From the NCBI GenBank assembly GCA_949283075.1, contig CASDRH010000005.1, positions 1 to 36,812 on the forward strand: 36,812 nucleotides of DNA, given 5' to 3'. Source of the stretch: an uncultured Pseudomonadota bacterium (GTDB taxonomy: Bacteria > Pseudomonadota > Alphaproteobacteria > Rs-D84 > CASDRH01). This document shows, piece by piece, positions 1 through 7,556 of this stretch (the stretch's first letter is position 1; the number at the start of each line of letters is the position of its first letter). The position numbers and the translations under genes are program-made. The notes beneath the pieces are model-generated. The model did not search any database. It was not told the origin of the DNA and worked only from the letters and a program-made list of their open reading frames with translations.

Positions 1-1
1 T

Positions 2-564
2 GTTGCTACTAGACATTTAATTCCAATATTGTATAATATCAATAGACTTATTAGGTAGTTGTTTTAAGTTGCTACTAGACATTTAATTCCAATATTGTAT
101 AATTTTTATAGTATAAAGAGTATAAAAGGATAAGTTGCTACTAGACATTTAATTCCAATATTGTATAATTATACATACAATAAAAAAAAAGAACATTAAG
201 TTGCTACTAGACATTTAATTCCAATATTGTATAATTATTGTCTACTTCATTTAGCAAGTATTCATGTTGCTACTAGACATTTAATTCCAATATTGTATAA
301 TAGATTGTAGTAATGGAGAGTATAAAGATTAGTTGCTACTAGACATTTAATTCCAATATTGTATAATTTTTTTTCTAATTGTTTTTATATTGTTTTCGTT
401 GCTACTAGACATTTAATTCCAATATTGTATAATTCTTAATGTTTTTATAACATTATTGAATGTGTTGCTACTAGACATTTAATTCCAATATTGTATAATT
501 AAAAATATATGTCTATTATATAAAAGGTGTTGCTACTAGACATTTAATTCCAATATTGTATAAT
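2..564 (+). CRISPR. CRISPR array, type II-C, nine repeats, open at left edge
   Basis: Nine identical 36-bp repeats begin at 2, 68, 134, 200, 266, 332, 398, 464 and 529. Each starts GTTGCTACTAG and ends TTGTATAAT. Eight spacers separate them, seven of 30 bp and the last of 29 bp (500-528). Position 1 is the base before a repeat, so the array probably continues beyond the window and its leader is not visible. The orientation is plus: the anti-repeat of the tracrRNA at 5419-5441 is the reverse complement of repeat positions 5-27, so the crRNA must read rightward. Spacers are about 19% GC by hand count. No repeat is degenerate, not even the last one next to the terminator at 575. The array is convergent with the cas genes. 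Confidence 0.98.
537..564 (+). promoter_or_regulatory. Sigma70-like promoter inside every CRISPR repeat (last copy given)
   Basis: Within the repeat, TAGACA (repeat positions 9-14, 5 of 6 to TTGACA) is followed by 16 bp and then a perfect TATAAT (positions 31-36). The same arrangement is present in all nine repeats, for example 10-15 with 32-37 in the first. Transcription would start about 7 nt into each spacer and run through the next repeat, giving guides of roughly 23 nt. In Neisseria type II-C loci crRNAs are known to start from repeat-embedded promoters, which supports the reading. Activity here is inferred. Confidence 0.75.
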
Positions 565-574
565 ATATATTAAT

Positions 575-600
575 AAAGCCCAGTATTTCTGGGCTTTTAT
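575..600 (+). terminator. Terminator at the end of the CRISPR array, possibly bidirectional
   Basis: A 9-bp perfect stem AAAGCCCAG / CTGGGCTTT (575-583 and 589-597) has a 5-nt loop and ends in a short T run. It sits 10 bp after the last repeat and would end crRNA transcripts. On the minus strand the same hairpin is followed by TTTATTAATA and lies beyond cas2, so it may also stop the cas operon. Confidence 0.7.
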
Positions 601-675
601 CATCAATAAACAAAACAAAAAATAACAAATATCGATTCGTTTCATACATAAAAATATTATTTTTTTTTACAAAAA

Positions 676-1026
676 CTAAAATAATTGAAATTGTTCAGGT
701 TTTTCATCCAATTTCTGTTCAGAATGATTTTTATATAAATGTATTATTTCTCCAAATTGATAATCAGTAAAAAACAATATACAAACATCCCCTGTTTTAG
801 GATTATTATCTTTTAATAATCTAACATATTTCTGACTATTTTCTTTTGTTCCAGTAAATCTGACATAAACAGAATACTGAGCCATCCCAAAACCATAATC
901 TAATAAAAAGCTTCTAAATTTAGCAGCTTGTTTCCTTTCAAAACTAGTTTCAGTTGGAAGATCAAACATCACCATCATCCACATATATTTAAGACCTCGT
1001 GTTTTAAAATATTGATTTTCAATCAT
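676..1026 (-). CDS. cas2: CRISPR-associated endoribonuclease Cas2
   Basis: This 116-aa protein is a Cas2 subunit of the spacer-acquisition complex that pairs with Cas1. The N-terminal beta strand ends in MFDLPTET, with the conserved Asp at residue 22, followed by a ferredoxin-like fold with the YGFGMAQYSVY segment typical of type II Cas2. The ATG overlaps the cas1 TGA by four bases (ATGA, 1023-1026), so translation is probably coupled. It is the last gene of the leftward cas9-cas1-cas2 operon. About 110 bp separate its stop from the CRISPR array. No csn2 or cas4 follows, as expected for subtype II-C. Confidence 0.95.
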   Translation of the reverse strand: MIENQYFKTRGLKYMWMMVMFDLPTETSFERKQAAKFRSFLLDYGFGMAQYSVYVRFTGTKENSQKYVRLLKDNNPKTGDVCILFFTDYQFGEIIHLYKNHSEQKLDEKPEQFQLF

Positions 1027-1922
1027 AATTTAATCATATATTGGTTATAATTAAGTTTTACTTTCTTGTCTTTTACAGAGCTAACAAAATTCCAAACATC
1101 TTGTTGGATTATGTTATAAAGTTCAGAAAAGCCTTCTCCATTATATACTTCTAAATGAATAACCTCTGCTAATTTTTTCTTATATTCAGGAGACAAGATT
1201 TTTGTTTCATCATCTATACCATTAAAAATATTATAAACAATAGCATCAGTTATAGGTCTATAAGGCTCTATCAAGTCATCAACTAAACAAAAAGGATTTA
1301 ATTTATTATGATGTTTAATACCAAAAGAAGGATTTAATCCTGATGCAACAACTATTCTAGCAATTGTAGCTCTTAATATACTATAACCATAATTTAAAAA
1401 TGAATTAATACCATTTAAATCATGATTTCTTATAAAGCCATTTCCAAATAACGAAGGAAAATAAAGCCTAGCAGCATAAGCTTCAATATTACCAGAATCA
1501 CCAGATAAAACTTTACTATGTAGCTTATCTATTGGATTTGATTTTTGTAACAAATTTAATAATTTTGACTGATTTTTTATTTTTTCTTTTACTATTTCCG
1601 CCCACAAATTCTTTTGCAAAGGTTTAGAAATCGATATTTGTAATTCTTGAATATTAGTCTGTCTTTGTTGTCCAATTAAAGAAAGTAATATTCCGCTTGG
1701 ATGAAAATTATCAGATAAAATTATTAAAGGAATATTATTTTCACATAAATTCTGTAATAAATTATTTGTATAAATAACTCCTCTTGCAGTTACTATCAAA
1801 GAACATATGGAATCAAAAGGGACATCTTTAATAATGTCCCCCTTCTCTTTTATTCTTAAAAAACCTTTGTAACAGGATAACTCCTTATTATCCGTAGATA
1901 TTTCAAGTATGTTGTTTATCAT
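1023..1922 (-). CDS. cas1: CRISPR-associated integrase Cas1 (type II)
   Basis: Cas1 is the integrase that inserts new spacers at the leader end of the array. The protein is 299 aa from the chosen ATG at 1922, which has GGAG about 8 nt upstream; a longer reading from a TTG at 1946 lacks such support. Probable metal ligands are visible: Glu147 in GNIEAYAARLYF, His204/205 in GIKHHNKLNPF and Glu219 in DDLIEPYRP. These match the type II Cas1 pattern. The start lies inside the last 20 bp of cas9 and the stop overlaps cas2, so the three genes form one tight operon. All expected residues are intact. Confidence 0.96.
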   Translation of the reverse strand: MINNILEISTDNKELSCYKGFLRIKEKGDIIKDVPFDSICSLIVTARGVIYTNNLLQNLCENNIPLIILSDNFHPSGILLSLIGQQRQTNIQELQISISKPLQKNLWAEIVKEKIKNQSKLLNLLQKSNPIDKLHSKVLSGDSGNIEAYAARLYFPSLFGNGFIRNHDLNGINSFLNYGYSILRATIARIVVASGLNPSFGIKHHNKLNPFCLVDDLIEPYRPITDAIVYNIFNGIDDETKILSPEYKKKLAEVIHLEVYNGEGFSELYNIIQQDVWNFVSSVKDKKVKLNYNQYMIKL

Positions 1923-4900
1923 TTTCAGAACTCCACTTATTATCAAACCCAGGATCTATAAGTTCTCCAATAGGAGAAATATAAACCTTTCGCATTTTCT
2001 TTTCTTTTAACTCATTAAGATAAGGTTCAAAAGTTCTAGATTTATCATCTAAATCTTTAGTATCTTTATTATGTCTTAATTTAAATTGTTTATTTTGCCC
2101 AATAGATTTCAAATTATATATTTGTTTTTGCCCATTAAATTCCAACATAATTTGATCATTAGTCTTTAAAGTCATAACTTTTCTGGTAGTTGGATATTTC
2201 AAACGCCATAAAGACTTACCATTATTTATAGTTGCCATATAATTTGACATAACCTCTATTTGCCAAGATCCAGCATCTTTAACATAAACTTTATCATTAG
2301 GATTTATCTGATATATTTCAGATTTATATATATTACCGGCAACATACCACTTATAAGCTTTTTTTGCAGCCTCTCTTAATATAAATAAAAGATTATCCTC
2401 CTTTAATTTCTGTTCTTTCTTTTTACTCTTATCAAAGATATGTTTTGATTTACCATCTTCAATATACCAATTTATATAAGCCTGTCTGTAATTTTCTTTA
2501 TCCTCTTTTGTCCTAAAAACAGGAACATAAGTTGATATATCAACTAATTTTTTCACTTTTATTTTTTGCTTATTATTTTTTTCACAATGATAAATAAATT
2601 CACTTAAAGCACCATCATTTTCTCCAATAGTCCTTAATACTTTGTCTGCATATGTATCCACAACATTTTTCAAATCTTTTACTGTTTTTAAACTATCAAT
2701 ACTTTCTTTTACAACAAACCAAGCTTTTAATCCATTATCAAATGAAAATAAACTATAAGCGGTATCTTCGTGTAATCCCCCAACAGTAGTATGAGAAGTG
2801 TTATCAACTTTCTTATTCCTTGTTCTGTAAGATATAGCCATATTTTCTAACCTATTTTTGAAATCAACTCTATTAAAGTTGTTAAAAGGTTCAGTATTAC
2901 CATTAAACAAAGCTTTTCTAAATTCCTTAATCTCTCCATATTGAGACGCAGCTAATATTTCAATTTTATCAGCATTTTTTGCAATTAATTGCAAATCTCC
3001 TACTTTTAAACAAGCAATAACAAAAGCATCAACCGCATGATGTAAATGAGAAACTCTATACATTTCTTCATTATCTTTATTTTTAAATACATTAAGTCCC
3101 CATTGCTCTCTAAATAAAGCAGTCATCTGACCAGGTAATCCAATAACTGAATTTTTATTATTACAAATATATTTTAAATAATTAACAGCTAACTTAGACA
3201 TATATTTTGTATCATTAAGTTGTCTAGCAATACAATTATTTTCATCATTAAATTTATCCATGGCATTTTTTTCAAATCTCCATTTAACATTATCGGGTAA
3301 AACTTGAGCTCTTTCATAAATCTCTTCCCAAATAAACCTAGGATCATTACTAAAAGCAAAAGCTTCATAAGGAGTTTTATTACCCTTAAAATAATTTCCT
3401 TCTGAAAAAGCAACAATTTTATTAGCCATACTATCATCTAAAGTTCTAGAAAAAGGTAAAATATGTTCAACTTGAACATTAGGAGAATACAAATCATTCA
3501 CAGATATTTGTCTGCCAGTATATATACAAATTTTTTTATTATCTTTTACAGGTAATCTTTCCCATAATTTATATTTTTGAATATCATCTTTTGATATATT
3601 AACTTCACTACTAAACAAAACTGTATTAACAAGCTCTTGTTTAATTCTATCATTTTCTTTTTTACTTTTTGTTTGTTCTTTATCTATATCTGATAATCCT
3701 TTTGTACCAACCTTTAATTCTCTTGCTAATTCTATAGAAACAGCATCAGGTTTACCATATTTGCTGATAAGAGAATTAACAATCAATCTAAGTTGATTCA
3801 AAGCTATATGAACAGAAACATTTGTTATTTTACCATACCTTTTTTCAAGATTTTGTTCATTTTGATCACTATTACCTCCAATACAAGATTTTCTAATCAA
3901 ATCTAATGAAGCATAATATGGTAGATAGTCTAGACCTTCAATATTACTATCAACATCAGAATGGTGATATCCAGCCTTTTTACAAGCATCATGATATAAA
4001 AAACCATCTTCAAGATATGGAATAATATTTTCAATAGCTTTTTGAGATAAACTAGCAGTTCCTTCATCTATTTGAGCTTGTAATATGTTATTAGCTTTTT
4101 CTTCCGATAAAGAATAAAAATTAATTAGTTCAATTAATAAATCATCATCTTCAATTTTATCATCTGATAACTTATCTAATATTAAATTTTGCTCATTTAT
4201 ACTAAACTCAAACCACTTATTCCCAAAACAATTATCATTAGATAAAACAAAAGCAGTGGTATCAGCATATATAGATTTTCTTTTTTCACTTTCTAAATTA
4301 AATTTAACATTTTTTTTCAAACCAAGTTGTTTTTTTAATTCAGCAAATGTAATTTCACCTTTTTTATTAACACCAATAAAAGAAGTTAATAAAATATCTT
4401 TAATTTTATTTTTTTGTTCTAATGTTAAAGAAATAATATCAGAATTAGAGTTTATCTCTAATTGATTTATAGTCTGCAATACTCTAAATTTCTGAAACAA
4501 AGGATTTCTTTTATAAGCTCTACGTTCACCATTTTCAAACATACAGAATCCAACTTCTTGTTCCTTTAAAGGCCTTTGATAAAAAATAGCATTATAAAAC
4601 TTATGCTTTAAATCATCAGTTAAATTAGGATAAAAAGACTGTTGTTTATCCCAAATCATATTAAATTCATCAATATACATCTGCCTTGTAGGGTACAAAA
4701 CATTTATATCTTTATTATCTTTTTCATTAAATCTAATACTTTTTGCAAAAACACCTTTTTCTTTTTCTTCAAGATATCTTTTTGATAACCACTCACCAAT
4801 AGTTTTACAACCAGAATCATATATTTCTGTTTCTAATTTTTTAGAAGCAACAGCCAACTTTCCGCCATCAGTTTTTTTTAATTCTTTTCTATTACTTTTA

Positions 4901-5271
4901 AAACCTCTTCTTAAAGACAAATGAAATAATACACGGCCAAATTCTGGCAGAGTCAATTTATCATACAAAGCTTTTGCTCTTAAGACATAAGGATTTTGTC
5001 TTTCTTCAATATCAGAAAAAGACATAGAATTGTTATTTATCAAATCAAGAACTTTCTTTTTTCTAATCAAAATTCTATCATGTCTATTCCTAGAACCTCT
5101 AGCAATTCTTCTTCCAACACATAAAGGCTCATGAGATTTAACATCACGACCATCAGGAAATATTCTAACCCCCATATCAAGTAAATCAGAAGGATTATTA
5201 TTATCATCTAATTTAACGACAGCCCATCCAAGAGAAGTAGAACCTAAATCAATACCTATTTTATATTTCAT
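1903..5271 (-). CDS. cas9: Type II-C Cas9 RNA-guided endonuclease, compact (1122 aa)
   Basis: Cas9 cuts both DNA strands under guidance of crRNA and tracrRNA. RuvC-I is at the N-terminus (KIGIDLGS, Asp8) and is followed by an arginine-rich bridge helix near residues 52-72. RuvC-II has VSIELARE (Glu514). The HNH domain has VEHILPFSRTLDDS (His603) with Asn617 and Asn626. RuvC-III is HHAVDAF (His745, Asp748). All catalytic residues appear intact, so an active nuclease is expected. At 1122 aa it falls in the short class with other II-C enzymes (about 1000-1130 aa) rather than the ~1370 aa of Streptococcus pyogenes. The ATG at 5271 has AAGGAA six bases upstream and a good promoter at 5304-5332. 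The PAM cannot be read from the sequence. Confidence 0.98.
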   Translation of the reverse strand: MKYKIGIDLGSTSLGWAVVKLDDNNNPSDLLDMGVRIFPDGRDVKSHEPLCVGRRIARGSRNRHDRILIRKKKVLDLINNNSMSFSDIEERQNPYVLRAKALYDKLTLPEFGRVLFHLSLRRGFKSNRKELKKTDGGKLAVASKKLETEIYDSGCKTIGEWLSKRYLEEKEKGVFAKSIRFNEKDNKDINVLYPTRQMYIDEFNMIWDKQQSFYPNLTDDLKHKFYNAIFYQRPLKEQEVGFCMFENGERRAYKRNPLFQKFRVLQTINQLEINSNSDIISLTLEQKNKIKDILLTSFIGVNKKGEITFAELKKQLGLKKNVKFNLESEKRKSIYADTTAFVLSNDNCFGNKWFEFSINEQNLILDKLSDDKIEDDDLLIELINFYSLSEEKANNILQAQIDEGTASLSQKAIENIIPYLEDGFLYHDACKKAGYHHSDVDSNIEGLDYLPYYASLDLIRKSCIGGNSDQNEQNLEKRYGKITNVSVHIALNQLRLIVNSLISKYGKPDAVSIELARELKVGTKGLSDIDKEQTKSKKENDRIKQELVNTVLFSSEVNISKDDIQKYKLWERLPVKDNKKICIYTGRQISVNDLYSPNVQVEHILPFSRTLDDSMANKIVAFSEGNYFKGNKTPYEAFAFSNDPRFIWEEIYERAQVLPDNVKWRFEKNAMDKFNDENNCIARQLNDTKYMSKLAVNYLKYICNNKNSVIGLPGQMTALFREQWGLNVFKNKDNEEMYRVSHLHHAVDAFVIACLKVGDLQLIAKNADKIEILAASQYGEIKEFRKALFNGNTEPFNNFNRVDFKNRLENMAISYRTRNKKVDNTSHTTVGGLHEDTAYSLFSFDNGLKAWFVVKESIDSLKTVKDLKNVVDTYADKVLRTIGENDGALSEFIYHCEKNNKQKIKVKKLVDISTYVPVFRTKEDKENYRQAYINWYIEDGKSKHIFDKSKKKEQKLKEDNLLFILREAAKKAYKWYVAGNIYKSEIYQINPNDKVYVKDAGSWQIEVMSNYMATINNGKSLWRLKYPTTRKVMTLKTNDQIMLEFNGQKQIYNLKSIGQNKQFKLRHNKDTKDLDDKSRTFEPYLNELKEKKMRKVYISPIGELIDPGFDNKWSSENDKQHT

Positions 5272-5303
5272 AACAATTCCTTATTTTTAATTAAATATAT
5301 AAA

Positions 5304-5332
5304 ATGATACAATCCCAAAAGAACCTTTTCAA
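5304..5332 (-). promoter_or_regulatory. Promoter of the cas9-cas1-cas2 operon
   Basis: On the minus strand, TTGAAA (5332-5327) and TATCAT (5309-5304) are 17 bp apart, each 5 of 6 to consensus. The predicted start near 5297 gives a leader of about 25 nt before the cas9 ATG at 5271. It is divergent from the tracrRNA gene. Confidence 0.65.
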
Positions 5333-5358
5333 TAGAAATATATTCCTATTAATTAATA

Positions 5359-5392
5359 TTGACTTTAAAAAAAATAAAAGTAAACTTATAAA
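5359..5392 (+). promoter_or_regulatory. Candidate tracrRNA promoter
   Basis: Two overlapping plus-strand solutions exist: TTGACT (5359-5364)-N16-TAAACT (5381-5386), and TTTAAA (5364-5369)-N17-TATAAA (5387-5392). Both predict a start at about 5393-5400, just before the anti-repeat at 5419. I cannot choose between them by eye. Confidence 0.45.
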
Positions 5393-5398
5393 AGTTGA

Positions 5399-5495
5399 AA
5401 TCAATAACTTCTAAATTTTATTGGAATTAAATGTCTAGTAGTTAATAAGAGATTTCACAATTTAAAGTGGCAACTTCGCGTTGCCATTTATTTTT
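5399..5495 (+). ncRNA. tracrRNA for the type II-C Cas9
   Basis: A 23-nt block (5419-5441, TATTGGAATT to GTCTAGTAG) is the exact reverse complement of CRISPR repeat positions 5-27 and would form the repeat:anti-repeat duplex cut by RNase III. The tail continues through an AU-rich stretch to a 9-bp hairpin, AGTGGCAAC (5466-5474) and GTTGCCATT (5480-5488), followed by a T-rich run (5487-5495) that should terminate transcription. I see only this one stable hairpin after the anti-repeat, so the tail is short, about 55 nt. The 5' end is estimated from the candidate promoter. It is divergent from cas9 and on the same strand as the array. Confidence 0.9.
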
Positions 5496-5577
5496 GAAAA
5501 AAATTTTATAAAACAGTTTTATTCTAATACAATTATTTAGATAAATTTAAAAAGAAACAGGAGATTATTAAAATAAA

Positions 5578-5653
<76 letters not shown>

Positions 5654-5665
5654 ATAGATGATATA

Positions 5666-5694
5666 TTTTTACACTAAATCAAATTTTATTGCAA
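5666..5694 (-). promoter_or_regulatory. Candidate promoter for tRNA-Asn
   Basis: On the minus strand, TTGCAA (5694-5689) and TAAAAA (5671-5666) are spaced by 17 bp. The predicted start is within a few bases of the mature tRNA 5' end at 5653. The -10 match is only moderate. Confidence 0.4.
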
Positions 5695-5703
5695 GCAAAA
5701 ATT

Positions 5704-5728
5704 AAAAAAAAGAGGGTTTCCCCTCTCT
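5704..5728 (-). terminator. Rho-independent terminator after the membrane-anchored helical protein
   Basis: On the minus strand, AGAGGG-GAAA-CCCTCT (5726-5711) is followed by a run of seven T. It lies about 27 bp beyond the stop of the gene at 5754 and separates that gene from the tRNA. Confidence 0.85.
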
Positions 5729-5753
5729 ATAAAATAAAAATTAACAATATAAA

Positions 5754-6473
5754 TTACTTTTTATCAGCTTTTTTATCAGAAGCTTCTGTCATTTTTTCTA
5801 TGTCTTTACCAAGTTTTTTAATACTTTCAACAATATTTTTATCTAATCCAGCAGGCATCAACTTAACAGCTTCTTTTATATTTTCAACAGCTTTTTCTTT
5901 ATTTTCAACTCTCATATAAAGTTTAGCCAATTCAAAATAATATTTATAATTTTTCTTTGCTTCACGATCAATCTTTGGAGTATAAATAGAAATACTTCCA
6001 GCTTTATCCAAGATTGTTTCATAAGTTTTGATAGCACCTTCTGGATCAACAGGAACTAAAACATTTGCTTTTATTTCCAAATTTTCCAATGTTGGATAAA
6101 TACCAGCAATTTTAACAATATAATTTTTCATATTGTTATAAATTTCCAATGTTGGACCTTCCAATTTAATTTTTTTATTTGGTTCCAATTGAGCAACAAT
6201 CAAAGCCCAACCCAAGAAAGATTTCTTAAAACCTTCACTTGTTTGATATTTTTCAGAAATCTTTTTAGAAGCATATCTATAAGTAGGAACAGAAGCAAAA
6301 ACTAAAACTAATAAAATTGCAATAATTTTAACGGCATTTAATTGGAAGTGTTTTTTAACTTTCTTAACTTTATCTTCTTTTTTAATTTTAACATCAACTT
6401 TTGCTTTTACATTAGCAGATTTATTAACTAATTTTGCTTTAATATTTTTTGAAACTTTATTCTTTTTTTGCAT
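5754..6473 (-). CDS. Membrane-anchored protein with TPR-like C-terminus, function unknown
   Basis: The 239-aa protein starts at the ATG at 6473, which has a perfect GGAGG seven bases upstream; an upstream in-frame extension of 12 codons lacks this signal. The first ~50 residues are strongly basic (many Lys) and should be cytoplasmic. A single transmembrane segment follows (NAVKIIAILLVLVFASVP, about residues 44-61). The remaining ~175 residues are probably periplasmic and mostly helical. YYFELAKLYMRVENKEKAVENIKEAVKLMP near the C-terminus looks like one tetratricopeptide-type repeat. The C-terminus is again Lys-rich. I do not recognise the family. It follows ruvA on the same strand, 73 bp away, and is closed by its own terminator. 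Confidence 0.75.
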   Translation of the reverse strand: MQKKNKVSKNIKAKLVNKSANVKAKVDVKIKKEDKVKKVKKHFQLNAVKIIAILLVLVFASVPTYRYASKKISEKYQTSEGFKKSFLGWALIVAQLEPNKKIKLEGPTLEIYNNMKNYIVKIAGIYPTLENLEIKANVLVPVDPEGAIKTYETILDKAGSISIYTPKIDREAKKNYKYYFELAKLYMRVENKEKAVENIKEAVKLMPAGLDKNIVESIKKLGKDIEKMTEASDKKADKK

Positions 6474-6546
6474 AATTTTCCTCCAAAACTGATTTATAAC
6501 AGACAACAAATTATATCACCAAGAAAGTAAAAAAAAAAGAAAATAA

Positions 6547-7269
6547 TTAAAATATATTAAATTCCTTTAAAGCTTCTTTTATTAACAAAGCAACACCAAT
6601 TTTAGTTTCAGGATTAGAATTTTCTTGCAATTTTGCAGATACTTTAGCAACAGCTTCAAAAGCTTCAACCTTTTTATATCCCAAATTAACCAAAGCAGAA
6701 ACAGCCTCCATTTTTAAATCATTGATATTATCTTTAATCAAAGATTGTTTTTGTTTATTTGTATCAAAATTATCTTTATCATTTTTATTTTCAATAGTAT
6801 CAGGGTTATAATTTAAAGAAATATCACTTTCACTATCACCAGAAATAAATCTAGAATTATTTATAGCTTTTTCAACTTTATCTTTCAATTCAGAAACTAT
6901 ACGAAGCGCCATTTTAGGACCAACTCCATTAGCAGTAGCAATAAAATCCTTATCACCAGCAACAATAGAGTTAAACAATTGATCAGATGATATAGAAGAC
7001 AAAATAGATAAAGCAACCTTTGCTCCGACTCCTTGAACAGTGCATAATAAATTAAACCAAGCTTTTTCTTCCTGTGAAGGAAAACCATATAAATGGATAT
7101 AATCTTCTCTAACATTAGTTTCAATAAAAAAAGATACTCTCTGTCCTATTTTTAAAACAGATAAATTATGAAGAGTAGTAAAAACCTGATACCCAACTCC
7201 AGAAGAAGTCATCAAAACAAAATAACCATCAGCAATTCCATCAACAACACCAATTAATTTTGCAATCAT
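6547..7269 (-). CDS. ruvA: Holliday junction branch migration protein RuvA
   Basis: RuvA binds four-way DNA junctions and loads the RuvB helicase. The 240-aa protein begins MIAKLIGVVDG at the ATG at 7269, preceded by AGGTGG; a GTG three codons earlier is the alternative. Domain I (OB fold) includes residues 1-60 with the conserved REDYIHLYGF. Two helix-hairpin-helix motifs follow (TVQGVGAKVALSIL and TANGVGPKMALRIVSEL). Domain III at the C-terminus has SALVNLGYKKVEAFEAV. The usual length is about 190-205 aa. The excess is an Asp/Asn/Lys-rich linker, roughly residues 140-175, before domain III. ruvB and ruvC are not beside it, unlike the common ruvCAB order. Confidence 0.95.
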   Translation of the reverse strand: MIAKLIGVVDGIADGYFVLMTSSGVGYQVFTTLHNLSVLKIGQRVSFFIETNVREDYIHLYGFPSQEEKAWFNLLCTVQGVGAKVALSILSSISSDQLFNSIVAGDKDFIATANGVGPKMALRIVSELKDKVEKAINNSRFISGDSESDISLNYNPDTIENKNDKDNFDTNKQKQSLIKDNINDLKMEAVSALVNLGYKKVEAFEAVAKVSAKLQENSNPETKIGVALLIKEALKEFNIF

Positions 7270-7556
7270 AATTACCACCTAAAATAATTGTTAAACTAAA
7301 CAAAATATAAAATAAATACATATCAAAATCTACAAAAAATAAAAATCAAATTCAAAAAAATCTTGTTTTTTTCACTTTAAACATATATTTTATAAATATC
7401 TAGAAACAGAAATATTATATATGAAATACATTATAACAAATAATTGCTTTATAATATTATGGAATTCTTGGTGTTAATACACCAATCTTTAAAACACACA
7501 AATATACAATCTAATTTTATAAAAATATTAACTAAACAAGAATATAGGAGTAAAAA
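7270..7556. other. Divergent intergenic region between ruvA and yebC
   Basis: This 287-bp AT-rich gap must hold the promoters of two divergent genes. A perfect TATAAT is at 7450-7455 on the plus strand, but its -35 region is weak. AGGAG at about 7545 is the yebC ribosome site. I see no convincing gene, hairpin or repeat. ruvC, which often lies here in related bacteria, is absent. Confidence 0.5.

Noticed and set aside
38-528. Self-targeting spacers matching other parts of this window
   Set aside because: By eye I found no spacer match outside the array; short shared words such as GAGTATAAA in two spacers are expected at this base composition.
5359-5392. Single firm -35/-10 assignment for tracrRNA
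   Set aside because: Two overlapping solutions fit equally well, so I gave only a candidate region.
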